Positions 1 through 6,279 of a stretch of DNA of 6,480 nucleotides are shown here, in pieces. Position 1 is the first letter of the stretch, and every line of letters starts with the position of its first letter. The DNA lies in contig DATCLA010000131.1 in assembly GCA_036564195.1 (NCBI GenBank), forward strand, positions 1 to 6,480, written 5' to 3'. The stretch is from DATCLA01 sp036564195 (GTDB lineage Bacteria > Bacillota > UBA4882 > UBA8346). The notes beneath the pieces are model-generated. The model did not search any database and had not been told where the DNA came from. It worked only from the letters and a program-made list of their open reading frames with translations. The translations under genes were made by a program, and so were the position numbers.

Positions 1-38
1 AAGTAAAGGGGGACTTTTTTAAACACCCCTGTTGTTCA

Positions 39-1271
39 TCAAGTTTTCCGCACCGCCCGCACAATCGCGAACCGTTTGGAAAACCAAGCCAATAACCCTC
101 CCAGCAGTAACAGGCCGATGATCAACAACATCTGCTGCCCGGATAGGATAACCCGGTCCACCGGGTTGAACTGGATTGCCACCGGTAGGGCCCGGGCTAT
201 CGTCTGGCTGACCGGCGCCAACGGCACCATTAACAACCAGGTATAAAAGGCGGCAATAATTCCGTGCAGCAGACGGGCTAATACATAGGGACTCATCCGA
301 ATATCGGTGTCGTGGATTACACTCGCCACCTGTCCATGAACGCACAGTCCGCTCCAGGCAATGATCCAACTGGTTATAATCATCTGGTCCACCAGCGGGG
401 CGCTGGTTTGGCTCACTACCATGGTCCCTAAATCAATCTCTAAAATTCCGTTGAAAACTGCATCGGCTAATCCCGGCTCTAGGCCGAACAACTCTAAAAC
501 CTTGCCAATCACTGGATTGATCAACTTAATTATACCAAATACCGCCAAAATCTTTACTAAAACGGAAAAAACCATGATAAAACCACCAATCATCAACAGG
601 GTTCCCATCGACTCTTTAACTGCATCACCCATTAATTTTCCCAAGGGACGACCATCACTCTGACGGGCTTTAACCAAGGCCCGAATTGCCCGGGGCAACA
701 TCTGCCGGTAAGTGATTTGTTCCGTTCTTACAACTTCTTCCTTTGCCTGACCTTGGTAAAATTTAAAGATTAATCCTACAGTAAAGCTGGATAAATAATG
801 AGCCATGCTTAATAAAGCCCCTAACTCCGGGCGGCCGAACATACTGACCGCTACTGCTCCAAACATAAATAACGGATCGGCGGTGTTGGTAAAAGACAAC
901 AACCGTTCTCCCTCCGTCCGGGTACACATGCCGGTACGCCGGAACTTACCGGTAATTACCGCATCCATGGGGTAGCCAGCCGCTAATCCCATTGATAAAG
1001 CAAAGGCCCCCACACCCGGAACGTTAAACAAGGGGCGCATTAAAGGCTCCAGCAACACTCCGATAAAATGGACCACGCCCATTCCCAGCATAATCTCAGA
1101 CAGTACAAAAAACGGCAATAATGAAGGCAACACTATCTCCCAAAAGATCTTCAGTCCGGCTGTTGCCGCATCCACCCCTTCCTTAGGAAAAAGTACCAGT
1201 GAAACCGTTAGTAAGCTCACTGCCAAAGCCCCGGTTAACATATTTATTTTGCGTAAGATCAAGATCTGCAT
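39..1271 (-). CDS. ylbJ: YlbJ-type sporulation integral membrane protein
   Basis: The 410-residue product is a hydrophobic multi-pass membrane protein with about eight to ten membrane segments (for example around residues 11-28, 40-70, 84-104, 132-170, 222-250, 333-352 and 380-397). Its overall pattern matches the YlbJ family, which carries the nucleoside-recognition/Gate domain: VLPSLLPFF (47-55) followed by SEIMLGMGVVHFIG (58-71), the GYPMDA turn (99-104), and EGERLLSFTNTADPLF (120-135). Family members are close to this length, so it appears complete. In Bacillus subtilis YlbJ is a sigma-E-controlled sporulation protein; the molecular activity is not well defined. The start at 1271 is supported by a GGAGG at 1279-1283 (minus strand) with a 7-base gap, so Met1 is preferred over Met11. 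It is divergent from deoC and has its own promoter candidate. No clear terminator follows before the window edge. The identity is recognised from motifs and is fairly secure; the exact role is not. Confidence 0.88.
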   Translation of the reverse strand: MQILILRKINMLTGALAVSLLTVSLVLFPKEGVDAATAGLKIFWEIVLPSLLPFFVLSEIMLGMGVVHFIGVLLEPLMRPLFNVPGVGAFALSMGLAAGYPMDAVITGKFRRTGMCTRTEGERLLSFTNTADPLFMFGAVAVSMFGRPELGALLSMAHYLSSFTVGLIFKFYQGQAKEEVVRTEQITYRQMLPRAIRALVKARQSDGRPLGKLMGDAVKESMGTLLMIGGFIMVFSVLVKILAVFGIIKLINPVIGKVLELFGLEPGLADAVFNGILEIDLGTMVVSQTSAPLVDQMIITSWIIAWSGLCVHGQVASVIHDTDIRMSPYVLARLLHGIIAAFYTWLLMVPLAPVSQTIARALPVAIQFNPVDRVILSGQQMLLIIGLLLLGGLLAWFSKRFAIVRAVRKT

Positions 1272-1299
1272 CCCACCGCCTCCATTCGCTTCCGTTTAA

Positions 1300-1328
1300 A
1301 ATATATGGCGTTTACAGGGGGAATAGAA
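1300..1328 (-). promoter_or_regulatory. Sigma-E-like promoter candidate for ylbJ
   Basis: Read on the minus strand, TTCTATT (1328-1322) is followed after 14 bases by CATATATT (1307-1300). This resembles the Bacillus sigma-E consensus (roughly KMATATT, 13-15 bases, CATACAHT): the -10 differs at one position and the -35 at about two. Transcription would start near 1293, about 10 bases before the GGAGG, giving a short leader. The location fits a mother-cell sporulation gene, and ylbJ is known to be sigma-E controlled in B. subtilis. This is a match by eye in AT-rich DNA, so it remains a candidate. Confidence 0.38.
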
Positions 1329-1425
1329 TAAGCGGTCTTGCGCCGCTGTTTATAGCAGAGCGTGATGCCACCGCAACAAGAGCGCACTCTTCTCATAAAC
1401 CTCTAAATATGTTTGTTTTATTGAA

Positions 1426-1519
1426 GATAGTATTTTTATTGTTGAACTATGGCTAAAAATACAAAGGAAACTGTTTGCTGCTGTTGAATGATTGAGCCAT
1501 TAACTATTAAAATACTATC
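1426..1519. repeat. 11-base exact inverted repeat upstream of deoC
   Basis: GATAGTATTTT (1426-1436) and AAAATACTATC (1509-1519) are exact reverse complements separated by 72 bases. Centre-to-centre spacing is 83 bases, close to eight helical turns. A second pair lies inside: ATGGCT (1449-1454) with AGCCAT (1495-1500). The left arm can also pair locally, GTATTTTTA (1430-1438) with TAAAAATAC (1454-1462). The right arm ends six bases before the deoC ribosome binding site and overlaps the proposed -10 element. It could be a pair of operator sites for a DeoR-like or similar repressor, or a folded RNA leader if transcription begins further upstream. The repeats are seen directly; their role is inferred. 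Confidence 0.6.
1484..1513 (+). promoter_or_regulatory. Vegetative-type promoter candidate for deoC
   Basis: TTGAAT (1484-1489) and TAAAAT (1508-1513), spaced 18 bases, resemble a sigma-A -35/-10 pair; each differs from consensus at one or two positions. A start near 1520 would leave a very short leader before the AAAGGAGG at 1525-1532. The -10 lies inside the right arm of the 11-base inverted repeat, so a protein bound there would block transcription. The surrounding DNA is AT-rich, so other hexamer pairs of similar quality exist. Confidence 0.3.
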
Positions 1520-1537
1520 CAAAAAAAGGAGGTTATC

Positions 1538-2239
1538 ATGACCCACCTACCCCTTTTACCCCAAAAGCCGGAAATTCCTTTTGATTCTGCTTTAGCAGGA
1601 AAGATCGACCACACCCTTTTAACACCCAACGCAACCGCAGCCCAGATCAACACCCTCTGTCAGGAAGCGCTGGATTATGGTTTTGCCACGGTCTGTGTTA
1701 ACCCTTATTGGGTCCCTTTAGCCAGGCACCTTTTGGGTCCTGCCGGGCCGGTTAAAGTCTGTACCGTTATCGGGTTTCCCTTAGGCGCCTCGACTACTGC
1801 GGCCAAAGTCGGTGAAGCGCAGGAAGCTGTCAACAGTGGTGCCACTGAACTTGACATGGTCTTAAATATCTCTGCCTTAAAAGACGGAGACTACCGGTAT
1901 GTCGCTGCCGAAATCGCACAGCTGGTCCAGGCTGTCCAAGGAAAAGCTTTAGTAAAGGTGATCCTGGAAACCTGTTACTTAAATAATGAGGAGAAGATCA
2001 AAGCCTGCGAAATCGCTAGGGAGGCCGGGGCAGACTTTGTTAAAACCTCGACCGGGTTTGGCCCGGCAGGAGCGACTACTGCCGATATTGCTTTAATGCG
2101 CCGCATAGTCGGAACAGTAATGGGTGTCAAGGCTGCCGGGGGAATTCGTGACTATGCTACAGCTTTAGCCATGCTGGATGCCGGAGCGAACCGGATTGGC
2201 ACCAGTCGCGGCGTCCAAATCGTCTGCCAAAACAGTTAA
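1538..2239 (+). CDS. deoC: Deoxyribose-phosphate aldolase
   Basis: The 233-residue product is a class I (Schiff-base) aldolase of the DeoC family. It cleaves 2-deoxy-D-ribose-5-phosphate to acetaldehyde and glyceraldehyde-3-phosphate in the cytoplasm, the last step of deoxynucleoside catabolism. Visible motifs in order are KIDHTLL (22-28), VCTVIGFPLG (74-83), ELDMVLN with Asp106 as the proton-relay residue, KVILET (140-145), FVKTSTGF with Lys169 as the Schiff-base lysine, GVKAAGGIRD with Lys198 and the phosphate loop, and RIGTSRG near the C-terminus, which also binds phosphate. All catalytic residues expected for the family are present and the length is normal (about 220-250). The start is fixed by AAAGGAGG at 1525-1532, five bases upstream. 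A short N-terminal extension (about 15 residues) precedes the conserved core. The nucleoside importer genes follow on the same strand after a 302-base gap, with no obvious terminator between. The call is secure. Confidence 0.97.
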   Translation: MTHLPLLPQKPEIPFDSALAGKIDHTLLTPNATAAQINTLCQEALDYGFATVCVNPYWVPLARHLLGPAGPVKVCTVIGFPLGASTTAAKVGEAQEAVNSGATELDMVLNISALKDGDYRYVAAEIAQLVQAVQGKALVKVILETCYLNNEEKIKACEIAREAGADFVKTSTGFGPAGATTADIALMRRIVGTVMGVKAAGGIRDYATALAMLDAGANRIGTSRGVQIVCQNS

Positions 2240-2287
2240 CTCTGTAATAACTCCCGATATGGCGTAATAGTATAAATTGATTAATTA

Positions 2288-2403
2288 AGGAATTGCATAA
2301 TTCCTGATTTAAGCTTTGGCTCGCAATATATCGATAGATACATCCGGACCAGTCACTACTATATTGTGGCCGAAGGGTTTATAAAGGTAGTTATGCAATT
2401 CCT
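2288..2403. repeat. 13-base exact inverted repeat with an alternative local hairpin
   Basis: AGGAATTGCATAA (2288-2300) and TTATGCAATTCCT (2391-2403) are exact reverse complements, 90 bases apart. The left arm can instead fold on itself: AGGAATT (2288-2294) pairs with AATTCCT (2299-2305) around a GCAT loop, a perfect 7-base stem. The two pairings exclude each other, which is the layout of a conformational switch in an RNA leader. The outer ends could also be read as terminal inverted repeats of a 116-base miniature element, but no flanking target duplication is apparent. The pairing is seen directly; function is inferred. Confidence 0.6.
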
Positions 2404-2453
2404 GTAATGTCGATCCGGCTCAAAAATTACTAATTTTTTACATTACCGACAGG
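2401..2453 (+). other. Nested imperfect stem-loop region
   Basis: GTAATGT (2404-2410) pairs with ACATTAC (2440-2446). CCT (2401-2403) can continue this stem with AGG (2451-2453) if CGAC (2447-2450) is bulged. Inside lies a second stem, AAAAATT (2422-2428) with AATTTTT (2432-2438) around an ACT loop. The CCT at 2401-2403 is shared with the right arm of the 13-base inverted repeat, so the two structures compete at that point. The inner stem is all A and T, hence weak, and resembles neither a strong terminator nor a riboswitch class I know. Confidence 0.45.
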
Positions 2454-2541
2454 ATATTCTATTTAAAGGGCGAAGCAATATTAGGGTTATTATGCAGTAA
2501 AAGCAAATCATCTATGTCCAAATTTTAAAGGAGGTACATTT

Positions 2542-3540
2542 ATGAAAAAAACCCATTTATTGTTTCTTGCTCTGGCTGCAGTGTTGGCGCTGGCGGCAAA
2601 TGGGATAGCTGCGCCGAAGTTTCGGGTGGCCATGATCACCGATGTTGGCGGGCTGGGCGACAAATCCTTTAACGACGCTGCGTATGACGGACTAAAAAAA
2701 CTTCAGAAGAATCTGGGTGCGGAGATTAAAGTTATTGAGTCAAAGAAGATGGAAGATTATGTGCCGAACCTGAAAAGTCTGGCGGATCAGAAATTCGATC
2801 TGATTTGGGCGATTGGTTTCTTAACCAAGAGTTCCATGGAAGAAGTCGCTAAAATGTATCCCAACCAAAAGTTTGGTATGATTGATGATTTCATAGCACT
2901 TCCCAATGTGGTTTCAGTACTGTTCAAAGAGGAAGAAGGGTCTTTCCTGGTAGGAGTGATTGCCGGCACCGACTCTAAAAAAGGAACCGTCGGTTACATC
3001 GGTGGGATGGACTTCCCGTTGATCCGCAAGTTTGAAGCAGGTTTTAAAGCCGGAGTCAAAGCCGCTAATCCTAAAGCTACCATTCGTTCGGCTTATGTCG
3101 GAGCCTTTGATAATCCTGCTAAAGCAAAAGAATTAGCTGCCGCTCAATTTACTTTGGGTGCTGATGTGATCTATCATGCTGCCGGAGGCAGTGGGCTCGG
3201 TGTGATTAATGCCGCCAAGGAACGGGGCGAAGGTTATTGGGCCATCGGCGTTGATAAATGTCAACACGGCGAAGGTTTATCCGGTAAAAGGAATGCGGTC
3301 TTGGCCTGTATGATTAAACGGATTGACAATGCTATCTTTAAAGTTTCCGCGGACGCCATGAAAGGGATTTTTAAAGGTAATACCCGAATTGAACTGGGCT
3401 TAGCTGAAGATGGAGTCGGCTATTGCGCCGCCGCTAAAAAAACCGCTTCCACCAAAGCAATTAAAGCTGCTGAAGCTTATAAGGCAAGAATTATTGCCGA
3501 GCAGATTAAAGTCCCTACCGATCCTAAATTAGTGAAATAG
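2542..3540 (+). CDS. BMP/PnrA-family nucleoside-binding protein of an ABC importer
   Basis: The 332-residue product is a periplasmic-binding-type protein of the basic membrane protein (BMP/PnrA) family, whose characterised members bind purine nucleosides for import. Visible motifs are ITDVGGLGDKSFNDAAYDGL (32-51, with Asp40 and Asn44), DLIWAIGF (86-93), GYIGGMDFPLIRKFEAGFKA (151-170), YHAAGGSGLG (211-220), AIGVDKCQ (234-241) and MIKRIDNA (257-264). The N-terminus MKK plus a hydrophobic stretch to about residue 20 is a signal peptide, with cleavage likely after Ala23 or Ala24. No lipobox cysteine is present, unlike most Gram-positive members. The only cysteines are 240, 256 and 295; the first two fall within conserved motifs where I would expect Asp and Ser. 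The start is set by AAAGGAGG at 2527-2534. Length is usual for the family. The ATPase and permease genes follow after a hairpin. Ligand specificity is inferred from family and from deoC nearby. Confidence 0.92.
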   Translation: MKKTHLLFLALAAVLALAANGIAAPKFRVAMITDVGGLGDKSFNDAAYDGLKKLQKNLGAEIKVIESKKMEDYVPNLKSLADQKFDLIWAIGFLTKSSMEEVAKMYPNQKFGMIDDFIALPNVVSVLFKEEEGSFLVGVIAGTDSKKGTVGYIGGMDFPLIRKFEAGFKAGVKAANPKATIRSAYVGAFDNPAKAKELAAAQFTLGADVIYHAAGGSGLGVINAAKERGEGYWAIGVDKCQHGEGLSGKRNAVLACMIKRIDNAIFKVSADAMKGIFKGNTRIELGLAEDGVGYCAAAKKTASTKAIKAAEAYKARIIAEQIKVPTDPKLVK

Positions 3541-3557
3541 CGTTTTAGCAAGTTCCC

Positions 3558-3582
3558 ATGCCGGTTGCGAAACCGGCATTTT
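3558..3582 (+). terminator. Hairpin between binding-protein and ATPase genes
   Basis: ATGCCGGTT (3558-3566) pairs perfectly with AACCGGCAT (3571-3579) around a GCGA loop, a stable GNRA tetraloop. Only TTT (3580-3582) follows before a C, so termination would be weak or partial. It begins 17 bases after the stop codon of the binding protein. Such hairpins often let the binding-protein message accumulate above that of the membrane genes, through partial termination or protection of the 3' end. The same stem would serve as an mRNA stabiliser without any termination. Confidence 0.6.
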
Positions 3583-3619
3583 CAATCAGGCCGAGTTTGT
3601 AACGAAAAGAGGTGGATTT

Positions 3620-5167
3620 ATGAGTTCCAATCTTGTTTTGGAAATGAAGGGAATCTCTAAAAGTTTTGCCGGCATACCAGCGAACCAAAATATTAACCTA
3701 GCATTACGCCGTGGTGAAGTCCACGCCCTTCTGGGTGAAAACGGAGCAGGTAAAACTACTTTAATGAAAATCCTTTATGGCCTCTATAAACCGGATCAGG
3801 GCACAATTTACCTAAACGGGCAAAAGACTGTCATTGACTCTCCCAGTCAGGCAATCCGGCAGGGAATTGGCATGGTTCACCAACACTTTATGTTAATTCC
3901 GCCGTTCACGGTTTTGGAAAATATTATCTTAGGCTGTGAACCTCAAAAATCTTGGGGACGCCTTAATCAAGCTGCCGCTCTGGCTAAAATTACCCAGCTT
4001 GCTTCCGAGCTTGGTTTAAAGGTTGATCCTTTTGCTAAAGTGGAGGATATCTCCGTGAGCCAGCAGCAACGGGTCGAAATTCTCAAGGCGCTCTACCGTG
4101 ATGTTAAGATCTTAATACTGGATGAACCAACTGCGGTCCTGACCCCCCAGGAAGCCGCTGAATTGGGCCAAATCCTACGTATGCTGGTTAATCAGGGAAA
4201 ATCAGTAATTTTTATTACTCATAAACTTAACGAAGTCAAAAAGTTCGCCGACCGGATCACAATTATTCGCCGGGGTCAGGTTGTAGCTACTGTCGACTGT
4301 GCCGCCGCCACAGTCGAATCCCTGGCGGAACTGATGGTGGGAAGGAAAGTACTTTTAGAAGTAGAAAAACAACCTTTCCAACCGGGGCCAACCATTTTAA
4401 AAGCCGAGACGCTTTGTGCCCTGGATAACCGGAAACTGCCCATGCTTAAAAAGATCAGCTTTGAAGTTAAGGCCGGTGAGATCCTGGCTTTTGCCGGAGT
4501 TGACGGTAACGGTCAAAGTGAATTGATTGAAGTCCTGACCGGTTTAAGACGTACCACTTCCGGCCGTTTGCTCCTGGAAAATAAGGATATCACCAACCAA
4601 ACGCCCCGCCGGATCATCCAGGCGGGGGTAGCGCATATCCCGGAAGACCGTCAGAAACGCGGTTTAGTATTGGACTTTACCGTTTGGGAAAACTTAGTGC
4701 TGGAAATATACCGGACTGAAGCCTTCTGTCATTTCGGAATTATCAAAACTCAAGCCTGTCATCATTATGCCCAGCAACTAATTGCCGAGTACGATATCCG
4801 TACTCCCCATGCCAATTTAAAAGCAGCGCTGCTTTCCGGTGGTAATCAACAAAAACTGGTCGTTGCCCGAGAAATCTGCCGTAATCCCACCCTGCTGGTG
4901 GTGGCTCAACCTACCCGCGGCCTGGATGTCGGAGCCATCGAATTTGTCCACCAACGGCTATTAGCCGAACGCAACAAAGGAAAAGCCATTCTGCTATTTT
5001 CATTGGAACTGGATGAGATTTTAGCTTTAGCGGACCGGATTGCGGTTTTATATGAAGGCGAAATTGTCGGTTGTCTGTCCCGGGAAGAGGCCTCTGAGGA
5101 AACTTTGGGACTGATGATGACCGGTTCAATGCGACTTAACGGCAAGGAGGCGGTAACTGCATGTTAG
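3620..5167 (+). CDS. Nucleoside-type ABC importer ATPase with two nucleotide-binding domains
   Basis: The 515-residue product has two fused ABC domains, the layout of the NupO/YufO and simple-sugar importer ATPases. Domain 1 (about 5-245) has Walker A GENGAGKTT (39-47, Lys45), Q-loop Gln88, a degenerate signature ISVSQ (144-148), Walker B ILILDEP (164-170, Glu169) and switch His201. Domain 2 (about 258-505) has a degenerate Walker A GVDGNGQS (293-300, Gln299 for Lys), an intact signature LSGGN (405-409), Walker B with Gln430 in place of Glu, and Ser461 instead of the switch His. The composite site built from domain 1 Walker A and domain 2 signature should therefore hydrolyse ATP, while the other is probably inactive. 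Asymmetry of this kind is usual in the family; Ser147 for the usual Gly is not what I would expect. The start follows AGAGGTGG at 3608-3615. The gene overlaps the first permease by seven bases. Confidence 0.95.
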   Translation: MSSNLVLEMKGISKSFAGIPANQNINLALRRGEVHALLGENGAGKTTLMKILYGLYKPDQGTIYLNGQKTVIDSPSQAIRQGIGMVHQHFMLIPPFTVLENIILGCEPQKSWGRLNQAAALAKITQLASELGLKVDPFAKVEDISVSQQQRVEILKALYRDVKILILDEPTAVLTPQEAAELGQILRMLVNQGKSVIFITHKLNEVKKFADRITIIRRGQVVATVDCAAATVESLAELMVGRKVLLEVEKQPFQPGPTILKAETLCALDNRKLPMLKKISFEVKAGEILAFAGVDGNGQSELIEVLTGLRRTTSGRLLLENKDITNQTPRRIIQAGVAHIPEDRQKRGLVLDFTVWENLVLEIYRTEAFCHFGIIKTQACHHYAQQLIAEYDIRTPHANLKAALLSGGNQQKLVVAREICRNPTLLVVAQPTRGLDVGAIEFVHQRLLAERNKGKAILLFSLELDEILALADRIAVLYEGEIVGCLSREEASEETLGLMMTGSMRLNGKEAVTAC

Positions 5168-6279
5168 CTTTTAATAATCTGGCGGACCGTTTACAAGGGT
5201 ACGGTAAAAGACTTTTTTACCCATTGATGGCATTACTGTGCGCCTTAATTGTCGGATTTTGCTTGATCTGGTGGATGGGTGAGGACCCCTGGAAGGCCTA
5301 TTTCTATATGTTTACCGGCGCTTTTGGCAGCCCCGTCAACCTGGCGGAAACATTAGTCTATGTGACTCCGCTCTTGTTAACCGGTCTTAGTATTGCCGTA
5401 TCCTACCGATGCGGTCTCTTTAATATAGGCGCCGAAGGGCAGTTAATCATGGGGATGATTGCTGCCGCCTGGGTCGGTGCGTCTGACTGGGGCCTACCGG
5501 CCTGGATCCATCTACCGTTGACTATGTTGAGCGGCGCTGGTGCCGGATTTCTATGGAGTGCACTACCCGGTTTTTTTAAAGCGAAATTTGGAGCCCATGA
5601 AGTGATTACCACCATCATGAGTAATTATATTGCTTTACATTTCACCAGCTTTCTGGTTAATAAAGTATTAATAGCCCCGCCGGGCACTTCACCGGTGACC
5701 CGGATGATTTTAGATACTGCCAAACTCCCCCGTCTTCTGCCGCCTTCCCGGTTAAATACCGGAATATTCGTAGCCTTATCGGCTTTGGCTGTTATCTACT
5801 TTTTTTTGTGGAAAACCAAATGGGGCTTTGAAATCCGGTCGGTCGGCTTAAATCAGGAGGCTTCCCGTTATGCCGGGATTAATATTACTAAAAATATTAT
5901 TCTGGCGATGGGGATCAGCGGCGCCTTGGCCGGGCTCGCCGGTTCACTGCAGATTCAAGGAATTCAATATTGTTTTAACGATCTGTTCGGTTTTCCCGGT
6001 TACGGCCTGGACGGCATCGCCGTCTCTTTACTGGGAAACAACCATCCTACCGGGGTTTTTCTTGCGGCTTTACTCTTCGGAGCCTTGAGCAGCGGCGCCC
6101 TCCAGATGCAAAGTAATGCTGGAGTGACCCGCGATTTGATCGGTGTGCTCCAGGCGGTAATCATCTTCTTTGTAGCTGCGGATGCAATGATCAAACGGTT
6201 CCGCCGTAATAACAAAACCCGGCCACGGTCGGCAGCCACCCCAAACGCAACTCTGGAGGTTATCAAAAATGGATCTTAA
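5161..6279 (+). CDS. ABC importer permease, NupP/YufP type
   Basis: The 372-residue product is the larger of the two membrane subunits of the importer (BPD_transp_2 / branched-chain-type permease family). Hydrophobic segments lie around residues 20-39, 63-82, 92-108, 115-135, 150-170, 200-217, 246-262, 283-312 and 325-342. Family landmarks are CGLFNIGAEGQLIMG (84-98), FGAHEVITTIMSNYIA (143-158), the cytoplasmic coupling loop GFEIRSVGLNQEASRYAGI (222-240) and GYGLDGIAVSLLGNNHP (280-296). The C-terminal tail (from about 344) is basic and variable. The ATG sits inside the end of the ATPase gene (ATGTTAG overlap) and is preceded by AAGGAGG at 5144-5150, ten bases upstream, so translation is probably coupled. 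It would pair with the second permease as a heterodimeric channel on the ATPase. Identity is clear at family level; the substrate is inferred from its neighbours. Confidence 0.94.
   Translation: MLAFNNLADRLQGYGKRLFYPLMALLCALIVGFCLIWWMGEDPWKAYFYMFTGAFGSPVNLAETLVYVTPLLLTGLSIAVSYRCGLFNIGAEGQLIMGMIAAAWVGASDWGLPAWIHLPLTMLSGAGAGFLWSALPGFFKAKFGAHEVITTIMSNYIALHFTSFLVNKVLIAPPGTSPVTRMILDTAKLPRLLPPSRLNTGIFVALSALAVIYFFLWKTKWGFEIRSVGLNQEASRYAGINITKNIILAMGISGALAGLAGSLQIQGIQYCFNDLFGFPGYGLDGIAVSLLGNNHPTGVFLAALLFGALSSGALQMQSNAGVTRDLIGVLQAVIIFFVAADAMIKRFRRNNKTRPRSAATPNATLEVIKNGS

Larger units (their letters stand above)
2240..2541 (+). other. Structured intergenic region before the transporter genes
   Basis: This 302-base gap has no coding potential that I can see. 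It holds a 13-base exact inverted repeat whose left arm can also fold locally, and a second nested stem region, both listed separately. No clear intrinsic terminator follows deoC. No convincing promoter is visible: TTTACA (2437-2442) with TATTTA (2460-2465) at 17 bases is the best pair but its -10 is poor. An ATAGTAT heptamer at 2267-2273 repeats the core of the inverted-repeat arms upstream of deoC. I looked for the conserved core of purine riboswitches, which sometimes precede PnrA-like genes, and did not find it. The region ends with a strong AAAGGAGG (2527-2534), seven bases before the next start. Confidence 0.6.

Noticed and set aside
7..30. Possible terminator for ylbJ (AGGGG/CCCCT with T-rich stretches)
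   Set aside because: The stem is only five bases with a 14-base loop, and only three T residues follow on the minus strand, so it is too weak to call.
1331..1391. Small hairpins AGCGG/CCGCT (1331-1347) and AAGAG/CTCTT (1378-1391)
   Set aside because: Five-base stems of this kind are expected by chance, and no T tract or gene end makes them meaningful.
1199..1456. Plus-strand open frame spanning the ylbJ start and the divergent gap
   Set aside because: It overlaps ylbJ and the putative promoters, has no ribosome binding site and encodes a low-complexity product with no recognisable motif.
2437..2465. Promoter for the transporter genes (TTTACA, 17 bases, TATTTA)
   Set aside because: The -35 is good but the -10 matches at only three positions, and the region is AT-rich; not enough for a feature.
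2240..2541. Purine riboswitch before the BMP gene
   Set aside because: The three-way junction core and the paired loop sequences typical of purine riboswitches are not present.
4906..5145. Minus-strand open frames inside the ATPase gene
   Set aside because: They are antisense shadows of a well-conserved coding region, with no ribosome binding site or recognisable motif.
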